Of a DNA stretch of 64,000 bases, positions 26,982 through 35,655 are shown in pieces; positions within the stretch are counted from its first letter, which is position 1, and the number at the start of each line of letters is the position of its first letter. The notes beneath the pieces are model-generated. The model was not told where the DNA came from and did no database searches. It worked only from the letters and a program-made list of their open reading frames with translations. Source of the stretch: Gammaproteobacteria bacterium (GTDB taxonomy: Bacteria; Pseudomonadota; Gammaproteobacteria; Pseudomonadales; Azotimanducaceae); the NCBI GenBank assembly GCA_002725995.1, contig PBRQ01000055.1, forward strand, positions 1 through 64,000, given 5' to 3'. The position numbers and the translations under genes were made by a program.

Positions 26982-28581
26982 CTTCCGGAACGGTATTCTT
27001 GCGCTTCAGGTCCATCAGGATTTCTCTTGCCGCATTGGCACCGCAGGCAGCAGATACACCGCCGCCGGGATGGGTCGAAGAGCCACACATGTACATGTTT
27101 TTGATCGGCATCCGGTACTGCGCATACCCCGGGAAAGGTCGATTGAAAAGCAGTTGATCGATTGTCAGTTCGCCCTGGAAGATATTCCCTTCGGTTAGAC
27201 CAACTTCTCTTTCTATGTCGTTGGCCGTTCTGACCTCCATGTGTACGATCAAGTCTTCAAATCCGGGGCAGTAACGGGCTATCTTGTCAACAACGGACTT
27301 ACCAAACTGTTCACGTTTCTCATCGGTCCAGGGTCCATCACTAAGTTCAGCAGGGCAGTACTGGATGAAGTTAGACATCCAGTGTTTCCCCGGTGGCGCC
27401 ACGGTTGGATCCCAGGCGGAAGGTATGACTGACTCAACAAACGGGTCATCGGACCAGCGACCACGCTTCCAGCAGTCAAAAGCCCTTTCCATTGTTTCCA
27501 GCGAACCGGGGAACGTCTGCCCGCCTCGATTAATGTAGGGATTATCCGGTACACCAGTAAATTTCGGCATCCCCGATAAGGCAATATTTACCTTTCCAGA
27601 TGAGCCGCGTATTTTAAAATTTTTCGCCTTCTCATAGATCCCGGGCGGAAGGTCATTCTTATCCATAATCCCGGTAAAAGTCCGCTTTGCATCCAGATTT
27701 GACACGACGATGCGTGACTTTATTTCCTCGCCGCTTTCCAGCACTACTCCGGTCGCCTTACCATTCTTGACCAGAATTTGTTGCACTCCAGCGAGTGTTC
27801 GAATCTCGCCACCCTGCTCCTGAAAAGCCGCGGCGATTGCATTGGATATAGCGCCCATACCACCTCTCGCCAGACCCCATGCACCGATGCTGCCATCCAC
27901 ATCACCCATAACATGATGCAGCAATATATAAGATGAACCGGGGGAGTACACACCAAGCGCTGTACCGATAATACCGGCACTGGACATCGCTGCCTTGATT
28001 AAATCATTCTCGAAATAGTCATCGAGAAATTCTGCGGCGCTGATGGTGAAAAACCTGATGTATTCATAAATCTCTTTCTCCCCCAGCGACCAGAACTGTT
28101 TCGCCAGAAACAATAGTTCTGATATATCGCGTGGGCGGAATGAAGTTGGATCCGGTGGCGTGCGTAGCAGTGTTTTTCTGATTAGGAGCGAATAGCGGGT
28201 TAAGTCGGACTGGAATCGGTGCATGGCATCGGCATCGTGAGAGGAGTGTCGTTTCAGTTCCAGATAGGTCGACTCTTCGTTGTGATAGGACAGCAGTGTA
28301 CGCCCATCATCAGCAAAGTTGACAGTCCCGAGGTAGGGAACAAGCAGCAGCCCATGCCTGCCTAGATCAAGATCACGGTGCAGGGACTGTCTCATCATAC
28401 TGCATACGTATGAACAGCTTGAATAGATCCAGCCCTCGTGCATTTCGCGTGAAACGGCTGCACCGCCAATATAGTCGTTCTTCTCAACCACCAATACATC
28501 GAGCCCTGCCTTCGCCAGGTAAGCGGCATTGGTCAGACCATTGTGACCCGCACCAATGATGATGGCATCATATTCTTTCAT
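26962..28581 (-). CDS. PYROXD2/phytoene-desaturase-like FAD oxidoreductase, type A, cassette 1 (A1)
   Basis: A 539-aa COG1233-type flavoprotein. The real start is the ATG at 28581 (MKEYDAIIIGAGHNG), in a 4-nt ATGA overlap with the upstream B1 stop; the longer ORF adds only read-through sequence. The N-terminal GxGxxG FAD site is followed by VLVVEKNDYIGG. Type-A marks are SCSYVCS, LRTPPDPTSF, GVYSPGSSYILLHHVMGDVDG, KNFKIRGSSGK and the C-terminal EGNIFQGELTIDQLLFNRPFPGYAQYR ... MYMCGSSTHPGGGV. The last GG-rich segment closes the FAD site. It likely oxidises or desaturates a small molecule together with B1. Paralogues are at 35.6 and 44.9 kb. Confidence 0.85.
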   Translation of the reverse strand: MKEYDAIIIGAGHNGLTNAAYLAKAGLDVLVVEKNDYIGGAAVSREMHEGWIYSSCSYVCSMMRQSLHRDLDLGRHGLLLVPYLGTVNFADDGRTLLSYHNEESTYLELKRHSSHDADAMHRFQSDLTRYSLLIRKTLLRTPPDPTSFRPRDISELLFLAKQFWSLGEKEIYEYIRFFTISAAEFLDDYFENDLIKAAMSSAGIIGTALGVYSPGSSYILLHHVMGDVDGSIGAWGLARGGMGAISNAIAAAFQEQGGEIRTLAGVQQILVKNGKATGVVLESGEEIKSRIVVSNLDAKRTFTGIMDKNDLPPGIYEKAKNFKIRGSSGKVNIALSGMPKFTGVPDNPYINRGGQTFPGSLETMERAFDCWKRGRWSDDPFVESVIPSAWDPTVAPPGKHWMSNFIQYCPAELSDGPWTDEKREQFGKSVVDKIARYCPGFEDLIVHMEVRTANDIEREVGLTEGNIFQGELTIDQLLFNRPFPGYAQYRMPIKNMYMCGSSTHPGGGVSAACGANAAREILMDLKRKNTVPEDDCYDE

Positions 28582-30116
28582 TTCAGAATCTCTTGTGCAG
28601 CATTGTGTCCAGCCCCACCCATCAACCCGCCACCAGGGTGGCATCCAGCACCGCAGAGATGAAGGCCACCAATAGGCGTCTGGTACTGTGCAGCACCATA
28701 GGTAGGACGCATCATTAACGACTGGTCAAGGGACAACTCAGAATGGTGCCAGTGACCTCCAGTAACACCATACTCTCGCTCTAGATCAGCAGGTATCAGC
28801 AATTCATGATGCAGGATCTGCTCCCGGATACCAGGGGCATATTTGGCAATGGTGTCTATCAGAAGCTGAGTATAGGCTTCACGGACCTGGTCATCCCAAC
28901 CCCCCTGCAGGTATCGAGGGACATACATGACATGAGCTGAGAGGACATGCTGGCCAGCCGGTGCCAGCGTCTCATCATGTATGCTCGGAATAACGATTTC
29001 CATTACCGGCACCATCGAGCAGTGTCCATATTTGGCATCATCATAGGCAAATTCGATGACGTCCATATCCGGCGCGATCAGTAACCTGCCATCCGGACTG
29101 TCAAGGCCTGAAAATTCAGGAAGTTCCTTGAGCGCAAGGTGAAACTTCGCCACATAACCATCGGCGCGCAACCTGCGAATTCTGTTGGTAAAACCGATTT
29201 CAAGGTGTTGCACACCAACCAGATCAAGAAAGGTTTTTTTCGGGTCGGCTGAAGATATCACGCAATCTGCTTCTATCTGCTCCCCCGTGTCCAGCTTTAC
29301 GCCCGTGGCTAGGAGCCCCTCCGCACCATCACCAATAACTATTTCTGCTACGGGGGCGCCAGTACGAATTTCAACGCCGGAGGCGCTGGCCGACGAATGC
29401 AGTGCTTCTATCAATGTCTTCACGCTAGCGGATGATACCTGGTGCGCGGTTGGACCGGACATTCTCAGTAACAGCGTAATCAGCGAATGATTAGGTGAAC
29501 GTGGGGCCAGTTTCGAGCCGATCAACCCGTCCCAACTTAGCATTGCCTTCAGTATTTCATTGTCAAAATTCTCGTCCATTAAATCCCGCATGGGCAGGGT
29601 CAGGATGCGAAGAAATTCTCGCATATCGGCCTTACCCATAAGGCGCATGTTCATCCCAAGATGCGCATATGACATTATCTCCGGCAGGCTGTTGTTGCCA
29701 ATCGGGGGCACTGTCTGCAACCAGAAGGGCTTAACCATGTTGGCGAATCGTTGTATTAGTTCTAAATATTTGCCGTAGGACTGCTCATCATCGTTTGCTA
29801 CACCGGAGATACGCCCCCCCTGCAGAACGATGTGGTTTGTATCGGCTGAAAGGCCAATCGTGGGTAATGGGGCAGCATCCAGATTGAAGCCATGCTTCTT
29901 TAGATTGAGGTCCCGTGCCACTTTTTCTGAGAAATAGCTGATACTGTGGGCAATGGAGGTCTTGAATTCAGGATGGAATTCACGCACAGAAGCGAGCCCA
30001 CCAACAGAATCGGAGGATTCGAGTAGCAGAACCTTCTGACCACTTCGCGCTAGGTAGTTCGCGCAGACCATCCCGTTGTGGCCGGCACCAATGATGATCG
30101 AGTTGTAGCGATGCAC
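28578..30116 (-). CDS. PYROXD2/phytoene-desaturase-like FAD oxidoreductase, type B, cassette 1 (B1)
   Basis: A 512-aa flavoprotein distinct from but related to type A. It begins MHRYNSIIIGAGHNGMVCANYLARSG with the FAD GxGxxG, then VLLLESSDSVGGLAS. Type-B marks are the central MREFLRILTLPMRDLMDENFDNEILKAMLSWDGLIGSKLAPRSPNH, and near the end EYGVTGGHWHHSELSLDQSLMMRP followed by LHLCGAGCHPGGGLMGGAGHNAA. It is first in the B1-A1-T1 operon and faces fhs across a divergent intergenic region. In cassettes 2 and 3 the order is A then B, so this cassette has been rearranged. The reaction is not assigned for this family. Confidence 0.84.
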   Translation of the reverse strand: MHRYNSIIIGAGHNGMVCANYLARSGQKVLLLESSDSVGGLASVREFHPEFKTSIAHSISYFSEKVARDLNLKKHGFNLDAAPLPTIGLSADTNHIVLQGGRISGVANDDEQSYGKYLELIQRFANMVKPFWLQTVPPIGNNSLPEIMSYAHLGMNMRLMGKADMREFLRILTLPMRDLMDENFDNEILKAMLSWDGLIGSKLAPRSPNHSLITLLLRMSGPTAHQVSSASVKTLIEALHSSASASGVEIRTGAPVAEIVIGDGAEGLLATGVKLDTGEQIEADCVISSADPKKTFLDLVGVQHLEIGFTNRIRRLRADGYVAKFHLALKELPEFSGLDSPDGRLLIAPDMDVIEFAYDDAKYGHCSMVPVMEIVIPSIHDETLAPAGQHVLSAHVMYVPRYLQGGWDDQVREAYTQLLIDTIAKYAPGIREQILHHELLIPADLEREYGVTGGHWHHSELSLDQSLMMRPTYGAAQYQTPIGGLHLCGAGCHPGGGLMGGAGHNAAQEILK

Positions 30117-30250
30117 TTCAAATCTGCCGTCTAAGGTATCGACACAGACTATTCAATGCTTGTAGATAGGGCTTCTCAGCCTATACGCTTAATACCTCTA
30201 TCAGCCAGTAAAAAGCAGACCGGTAGACCGATACATGGATGCGTCGGTCG

Positions 30251-30278
30251 CAAATCAACGACATAGGCCGTTGATTTG
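30251..30278. repeat. Inverted repeat: 10-bp perfect arms, 8-nt loop
   Basis: CAAATCAACG and CGTTGATTTG flank ACATAGGC. No T-run follows on either strand and it lies between divergent genes, so a terminator role is unlikely. It could be an operator dyad or a REP-like intergenic palindrome. Confidence 0.7.
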
Positions 30279-30349
30279 TCGCGAGTGCACTTGAGGCCCA
30301 CGACCTTAGAAAATGTGCAGGAATGCACTTTTTCAGCAGGCTGTAGGGG

Positions 30350-30355
30350 TATAAT
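30350..30355 (+). promoter_or_regulatory. Candidate -10 box upstream of fhs
   Basis: A perfect TATAAT lies 109 nt before the fhs ATG. No good TTGACA is seen 16-18 nt upstream of it, so if real it may need an activator. It is only a candidate. Confidence 0.35.
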
Positions 30356-30463
30356 CGCTAGGCTTCCACTCTTATAGGGCAGGTGGCTAGCAAACGTCTA
30401 GTTGTTGAACATACGGGGCCTATTGCTCCAACAACCTTTTTAAAGTGGCCAAGAAGAACTCAA

Positions 30464-32140
30464 ATGACTGAACCTAAAGCAGATATTGATATCGCTCGTG
30501 AAGCGGATTTAAAGCCGATCACCGAAATAGGCACCAGCCTCGAGATTCCGGAGGATTCACTACATTGTTACGGCCGCTACAAGGCCAAGATTGATTTTGG
30601 CTTTATCCGCTCTCTGGAGGACAGGAAGGATGGTCAGTTGATCCTGGTAACAGCCATGTCACCGACCCCGGCTGGCGAGGGGAAAACCACGACAACGGTT
30701 GGCCTTGGAGATGCGCTCAACCGCCTTGGCAAAAAAACTACCGTGTGTTTGCGAGAACCTTCCCTTGGACCCTGCTTCGGAATGAAGGGTGGTGCTGCAG
30801 GAGGCGGTTATGCCCAGGTTGTACCAATGGAAGATATTAACCTGCATTTCACCGGTGATCTGCATGCTATCACTACGGCTCACAACCTGCTTGCAGCGCT
30901 TGTGGACAACCATATTCACTGGAAAAACGATGAAGGTCTGGATGCCCGGCGTTTAAGCTGGCGTCGGGTAATGGACATTAACGATCGCACCCTGCGGCAC
31001 ATAAATACCGGCCTTGGTGGAACCGCAAACGGTGTCCCCCGAGAGACAGGGTTCGATCTCACGGTAGCATCCGAGGTCATGGCGATCTTCTGTCTCGCAA
31101 AAAATCTACCGGATCTGCAACAGAGGCTGGCAAAAATGATCGTCGGCTATCACCAAAATGGAGAACCGATAACGGCTAGTGAAATGAAAGCTGACGGCCC
31201 CCTGACTGCCATTTTGCGGGATGCCCTGATGCCCAATCTGGTACAGACACTGGAGAACAACCCAGCCATCATTCACGGTGGCCCGTTCGCTAACATCGCA
31301 CATGGGTGCAACAGCGTTATTGCAACCAAGACAGCCTTAAAACTGTCCGACTACGTGGTAACAGAAGCAGGATTCGGGGCTGACCTTGGTGCGGAGAAAT
31401 TCTTTAACATCAAGTGCCTCAAGGCTGGCCTAAAGCCTGCTGCTGCGGTTATTGTTGCAACTGTAAGGGCGCTGAAAATGCATGGTGGCGTAGCCAAAAA
31501 GGACCTGGATAGCGAAAATATCGTTGCGGTTCAGCAAGGCATTCCCAACCTGGCCCGCCACATCAGAAATGTTGGCAAGTTCGGTGTACCAATTGTGGTT
31601 GCGATTAACCGTTTTACAAAGGATGTTGACAGCGAGATAAGCGTCGTTAAGCAAATGTGTGCCGAACTGGGTGTGAAAGCTATTGAATCCAATCACTGGA
31701 CCAGCGGCGGCTCCGGTGCCGAGGAGCTTGCAACCAACATCACCCAGTTGGTTGAGTCTGGCACATCTCAGTTTCGACCACTCTATGATGAGCAAACCAG
31801 CCTGTGGGATAAAACTGAAGAGGTTGCTAGAAGCATCTACGGTGCATCTGAGATTATCGCCGACAAGAAAGTACGAAACCAGTTTCGTCAATTTCAGAAA
31901 AAATACGGGCACTTTCAGGTCTGTATGGCAAAGACCCAATACAGCTTCTCTACCGACCCCAATTTAATGGGCGCACCGAGCCATCATGTTGTGCCCATAC
32001 GTGAACTCCGATTGTGTGCCGGAGCGGAATTTGTTGTTGTGATCTGCGGTGACATCATGACCATGCCTGGATTACCCCTGCGACCCAGCGCACACGATAT
32101 TCACGTGGATGAAGACGGCGAAATACAGGGCCTTTTCTAG
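30464..32140 (+). CDS. fhs: Formate-tetrahydrofolate ligase
   Basis: A 558-aa enzyme starting at the ATG at 30464 ([19 protein letters not shown]); the ORF track extends 27 residues further but family members begin here. The P-loop-like [56 protein letters not shown] and the C-terminal [21 protein letters not shown] are diagnostic. It interconverts formate, THF and ATP with 10-formyl-THF. Beside three T-protein-like genes it probably recovers ATP and formate from THF-bound one-carbon units, as in ligM-type demethylation clusters; no folD or metF is in the window. The promoter candidate lies about 110 bp upstream. Confidence 0.95.
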   Translation: MTEPKADIDIAREADLKPITEIGTSLEIPEDSLHCYGRYKAKIDFGFIRSLEDRKDGQLILVTAMSPTPAGEGKTTTTVGLGDALNRLGKKTTVCLREPSLGPCFGMKGGAAGGGYAQVVPMEDINLHFTGDLHAITTAHNLLAALVDNHIHWKNDEGLDARRLSWRRVMDINDRTLRHINTGLGGTANGVPRETGFDLTVASEVMAIFCLAKNLPDLQQRLAKMIVGYHQNGEPITASEMKADGPLTAILRDALMPNLVQTLENNPAIIHGGPFANIAHGCNSVIATKTALKLSDYVVTEAGFGADLGAEKFFNIKCLKAGLKPAAAVIVATVRALKMHGGVAKKDLDSENIVAVQQGIPNLARHIRNVGKFGVPIVVAINRFTKDVDSEISVVKQMCAELGVKAIESNHWTSGGSGAEELATNITQLVESGTSQFRPLYDEQTSLWDKTEEVARSIYGASEIIADKKVRNQFRQFQKKYGHFQVCMAKTQYSFSTDPNLMGAPSHHVVPIRELRLCAGAEFVVVICGDIMTMPGLPLRPSAHDIHVDEDGEIQGLF

Positions 32141-32221
32141 CCGGCTCCTATCCCTATTTACCATCGAGGAGACTAACATCGAGCGGGCAATATCCAATCT
32201 GAACATCCAGCACAAAATACC

Positions 32222-32896
32222 ATGTCATCGCCACTGAGTGATCATAAGCTAGTCGCATTGCTGGACAGATTACATGCCCAGAGCGACAGGCAGATAGCTG
32301 AAATCGATGAGTATTGCATTCAACTCGAAAAGAAAGATGATTTTGACTGGCGTGTCTTCGACGATGACATGCACCGATTCTTTGCAGATAAAATGGTCGC
32401 ACTTGATCGTGACAAGGCTGAGTTCTGTTATCAGTTGTGCCGCGCACTAGGTGCATCTCGCGTCGTCGAGGCCGGCACCTCGTTCGGCGTCTCAACCCTT
32501 TATCTGGCAGCAGCAGTTCGTGACAATCGGGTGGAAGATGGTCTGGTCATTGCGACCGAATGGGATCCGGGAAAGGCAGCAATCGCTCGACGGAACTTCA
32601 GCGAAGCAGGGCTTAGTGAGTTTGTTGATCTACGCGAGGGTGACCTGCGTCAGACACTTCGCGGCCTTGAAGGTGGCATAGACTTTATGCTGGTGGACAT
32701 ATGGGAGGTTGCAAAACCTGCCCTTGAACTTGTTTCGCCCTATCTGCTTACAGGTGCCGTTGTGGTTTGCGACAACACCACGGTGGATCGGGGTGAGTAC
32801 GATGACTACTTTGAGTTTGTTGAGAATCCTGCAAACAGGTTCCGCACCATGACACTCCCTTTTCAGGGTGGGTTAGAGCTTACCGTACGAATCTAA
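32222..32896 (+). CDS. Class I SAM-dependent O-methyltransferase-like protein
   Basis: A 224-aa Rossmann-fold methyltransferase of the catechol/caffeoyl-CoA O-methyltransferase type. Motif I is VVEAGTSFGVSTLYLAAAV; the acidic loop IATEWDPGKAAIARRNF binds the SAM ribose; DFMLVDIWEVAKPALELV matches the metal and post-II region. It lies about 80 bp after fhs on the same strand and converges with T2, ending only 7 bp from the T2 stop. A methyl-donating enzyme inside a putative demethylation cluster is unexpected; it may modify an intermediate or be a passenger. Substrate unknown. Confidence 0.8.
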   Translation: MSSPLSDHKLVALLDRLHAQSDRQIAEIDEYCIQLEKKDDFDWRVFDDDMHRFFADKMVALDRDKAEFCYQLCRALGASRVVEAGTSFGVSTLYLAAAVRDNRVEDGLVIATEWDPGKAAIARRNFSEAGLSEFVDLREGDLRQTLRGLEGGIDFMLVDIWEVAKPALELVSPYLLTGAVVVCDNTTVDRGEYDDYFEFVENPANRFRTMTLPFQGGLELTVRI

Positions 32897-32903
32897 GGTC
32901 AGT

Positions 32904-34094
32904 TTAAAATTGACCGGGTGGTGTAGCTGATCGCCGTGGATGTGACCAGAATGGTTTATCAATAATCCTGCATTCGGCCCAGGTTGCTCGCCACTCCAAC
33001 TCTTTCTGATAGTAGATTTCAGCCCAGACTTCTGATGGCGCCACCCCATTGCGATACTCAACGTCCGCCATGGCCAGGTTCGCTTTTAGTATGGGCGACC
33101 AAACTTGTGACTTTATGGTCCCAATCCGCTTACCACTCTTGCCGTCATAAAGAAATGAATCTGCGGGTGGCTTGTTCCCCTTCACCGACATTTTAACCAG
33201 GCGCCGCCTTATGGGTAGAGCCTGCTCGGCAATCAGCGCGCGTTTACCGGTAAAGTAAGGCTTATTAAAATTCACCACCCAGTCCATACCGAGCTCAAAT
33301 GGAGAGCGATCGTGGTCTGCACGAACTGTGGTTTCAGCAGTATTAAAGTCATCCCCCGGCATAATGAAACCGGCTTCAATTCTGACTATTTCAAGCGCAT
33401 CAAGGCCGACGGGTCTGATGTTGTACAGGTTCTGTACTGCGAAGATTGCGTCCCACAGTTCAAGCGCATTCTCCGGGCTGGTCCAGAGCTCGTAGCCAAG
33501 ATCCCCCGTGTAACCGGTACGGGATATCATGACTTCGAAACCGTGCAAATTTGTCTGCAGAACGCGGAAAGGTTTCAATTGTGCAAGCCCTCTAAACCCT
33601 GCCTCCGTCAGGACTGAACATGAGGTAGGGCCCTGAATCGCAAGTGCCGCGACCTCGTGTGTCTCTTTGCTGATATTGACATCCATCCCCAGGCTGGACA
33701 GAAGCAACCAATCCAACTGATGATGCTGCGAACACAGGCGGTAGTCATTTTCCGCCAATTGAAAGATAGTGCCATCGTCCAGCACCTTACCCTCATCGTT
33801 ACACCACAATACATAAGTGACACGGCCGACTTGTAACTTGGAAATGTCACGGACGACTAAGTGAGAGAGAAATTTGAAAGCATCTGGCCCGGTGATGCGG
33901 TATTTCTCCATGGGAGTCAGATCCATCACACTACAGGAACTGCGGATCGCGAAATATTCCGAAGCAAGCGTGTCGTAAACCCGCGCGGTCTGATAGCCAT
34001 TCCACGATGTCCAGTTCTTCACCAAGCTCTGTTCATCAACCCTTGCATGAAAGGGGGTTGGCTCTAGTACCTGCTTAAAGTCATGCTTCGCCAT
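32904..34094 (-). CDS. GcvT/T-protein-like THF-dependent transferase, cassette 2 (T2)
   Basis: A 396-aa paralogue of T1 and T3. It keeps RVTYVLWCNDEGKVLDDGTIFQL, ALAIQGPTSCSVL, ISRTGYTGDLGYELWTSPENALELWDAI, RIEAGFIMPGDDFN and the C-terminal barrel KSQVWSPILKANLAMADV. It follows B2 after a 4-bp gap, last in the A2-B2-T2 operon. The three T proteins share the whole frame and the xPFHxR start but differ through most variable positions, so they are old duplicates, not assembly copies; different substrates are likely. As for T1, one-carbon transfer to THF is inferred from the family. Confidence 0.87.
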   Translation of the reverse strand: MAKHDFKQVLEPTPFHARVDEQSLVKNWTSWNGYQTARVYDTLASEYFAIRSSCSVMDLTPMEKYRITGPDAFKFLSHLVVRDISKLQVGRVTYVLWCNDEGKVLDDGTIFQLAENDYRLCSQHHQLDWLLLSSLGMDVNISKETHEVAALAIQGPTSCSVLTEAGFRGLAQLKPFRVLQTNLHGFEVMISRTGYTGDLGYELWTSPENALELWDAIFAVQNLYNIRPVGLDALEIVRIEAGFIMPGDDFNTAETTVRADHDRSPFELGMDWVVNFNKPYFTGKRALIAEQALPIRRRLVKMSVKGNKPPADSFLYDGKSGKRIGTIKSQVWSPILKANLAMADVEYRNGVAPSEVWAEIYYQKELEWRATWAECRIIDKPFWSHPRRSATPPGQF

Positions 34095-34098
34095 AATG

Positions 34099-35655
34099 CT
34101 ATCCGGACTCGCCCTGTGTCTTCAGTATGCGCTGCGCTGCATTGTGGCCTGGGATACCCGTCACATTGCCTCCAGGATGTGCCGTTGCCCCACAAAGAAA
34201 CAGGCCTTCAATGGGCGTGTCGTATTGGGCGGAACCATGAACCGGCCGCATCATAAAGGATTGATCAATCGTCATTTCGCCCTGGTGCCAATGGCCACCG
34301 GTCAGGTTGTATTCTCTTTCGATATCAACCGGTGTAAGAATTTCCTTGCCCACCACCAACTGTTCAAAACCTGGCGCATATTCCCCGACCAGGGCAATTA
34401 CCTTGTCCATAAAAATGGTTCGCTGCTGCTCCCAGCCTTCCTTCAATTCGTAGGGAGCGTAACCTGCTGACACAGACATTACGTGATGTCCCGCAGGAGC
34501 GAGGGATGTGTCGGCAATGCTTGGAACGGTAATCTCCAAAACAGGAGCCCGAGAAAACTCACCGTATTTGGCAAAATTAAAGGCGTGTTCAAGATAGCGC
34601 ATATCGGGTGCCACCAGTAATCTATGTCCAAGTTGCTCAGGTGAAAGATCTCCAAATTGTGGCAGTTCACTTAAGGCAAGGTAAACCTTCGCAACCGTAC
34701 CTTTGCAGCGCGTTTGGTTGACACGGTGTGCAAACATGGCGTCAAGTTCACCAGTCCCCACGAGATCCAGAAAGGTTGTTTTTGCATCTGCATTGGAAAC
34801 CACGATGTCAGCATGAAGCTGTTCTCCATTGGAGAGTTCAACTCCCGAAGTTTTTCCATCACTGACCAGAATTCGTTTTACTTTCTCTCCCGTTCTTATC
34901 GTAGCTCCAAAACCATGAGCTGCATCTGATATTGCCTGTGTTACCTGCCCCATCCCACCGGGTGGGAGTGTTGGCAGACCCTGATTTTCCCCTCGCAACC
35001 GATGCAGGTAGGCTAACACTGTGTTTGGAGTGCGGGGCCCCATGTGATGGCCCAGAACCGCATCCAGCGCTATAGCCCCCTTCAAACTTTCGTTATCAAA
35101 AACCTCGTTGAGGATGTCATATATATTGATGCCGCCAACGCGCAGAAACTCCCTCATTGATTTTGCGCCGAGGCCAAAGCGTAGCTTCATACCAATTTTT
35201 GCCAGGGTCAACTTATCCCGACCATCCATGTCCTTGAGTCGCGGTGGCTTGTTCATCATCAGCGGGTCAAGCGCTGCCGCATAGGCACGATATTCGTTTT
35301 TGAAACTGCGATAGGCATCGATATCTTTTTGCGAAAGGCCATCACCACTGGCCGTGTTTGCACCAAGGGTCAGATGTCGGCCTTGCCTGTCTAGAGAAAT
35401 CGTATCAACCGCCGGCCCGGCCTTTAGGCCTGCCCCGGCAAGGTTAAGATCCCTGCAGACTTTCTCATTCAGTGAATGAAGTATGTGAGCCAGTCCGGAA
35501 ACGCTATAGCCTCCAGCAAAACTGACCGTGGATGCACCGCCGCCGACCCTGTCCCTGGCTTCCACAAGCTTAACCTCATAGCCCGCTTTCGCCAGATAGG
35601 CAGCACAAATCAGCCCATTGTGCCCACCACCTACAATGATGACAGATCTAGTCAT
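34099..35655 (-). CDS. PYROXD2/phytoene-desaturase-like FAD oxidoreductase, type B, cassette 2 (B2)
   Basis: A 518-aa flavoprotein starting at the ATG at 35655 (MTRSVIIVGGGHNG); the longer ORF adds 51 residues that overlap A2 and lack family similarity. The FAD site GGGHNG is followed by VKLVEARDRVGGGAS. Type-B marks: MREFLRVGGINIYDILNEVFDNESLKGAIALDAVLGHHMGPRTPN, YNLTGGHWHQGEMTIDQSFMMRP and LFLCGATAHPGGNVTGIPGHNAA. The start lies in an 8-nt ATGACTAG overlap with the A2 stop, the same arrangement as A3/B3. Probably a subunit or sequential partner of A2. Confidence 0.84.
   Translation of the reverse strand: MTRSVIIVGGGHNGLICAAYLAKAGYEVKLVEARDRVGGGASTVSFAGGYSVSGLAHILHSLNEKVCRDLNLAGAGLKAGPAVDTISLDRQGRHLTLGANTASGDGLSQKDIDAYRSFKNEYRAYAAALDPLMMNKPPRLKDMDGRDKLTLAKIGMKLRFGLGAKSMREFLRVGGINIYDILNEVFDNESLKGAIALDAVLGHHMGPRTPNTVLAYLHRLRGENQGLPTLPPGGMGQVTQAISDAAHGFGATIRTGEKVKRILVSDGKTSGVELSNGEQLHADIVVSNADAKTTFLDLVGTGELDAMFAHRVNQTRCKGTVAKVYLALSELPQFGDLSPEQLGHRLLVAPDMRYLEHAFNFAKYGEFSRAPVLEITVPSIADTSLAPAGHHVMSVSAGYAPYELKEGWEQQRTIFMDKVIALVGEYAPGFEQLVVGKEILTPVDIEREYNLTGGHWHQGEMTIDQSFMMRPVHGSAQYDTPIEGLFLCGATAHPGGNVTGIPGHNAAQRILKTQGESG

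Larger units (their letters stand above)
30117..30463. other. Divergent intergenic region between B1 and fhs
   Basis: About 350 bp with no supported gene. It must hold promoters in both directions. It contains a 10-bp inverted repeat (30251-30278), a short palindrome GTGCA-GGAA-TGCAC followed by five T (30315-30333), and a consensus TATAAT at 30350-30355. Both are listed separately. No RNA gene or riboswitch motif was recognised. Confidence 0.6.
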
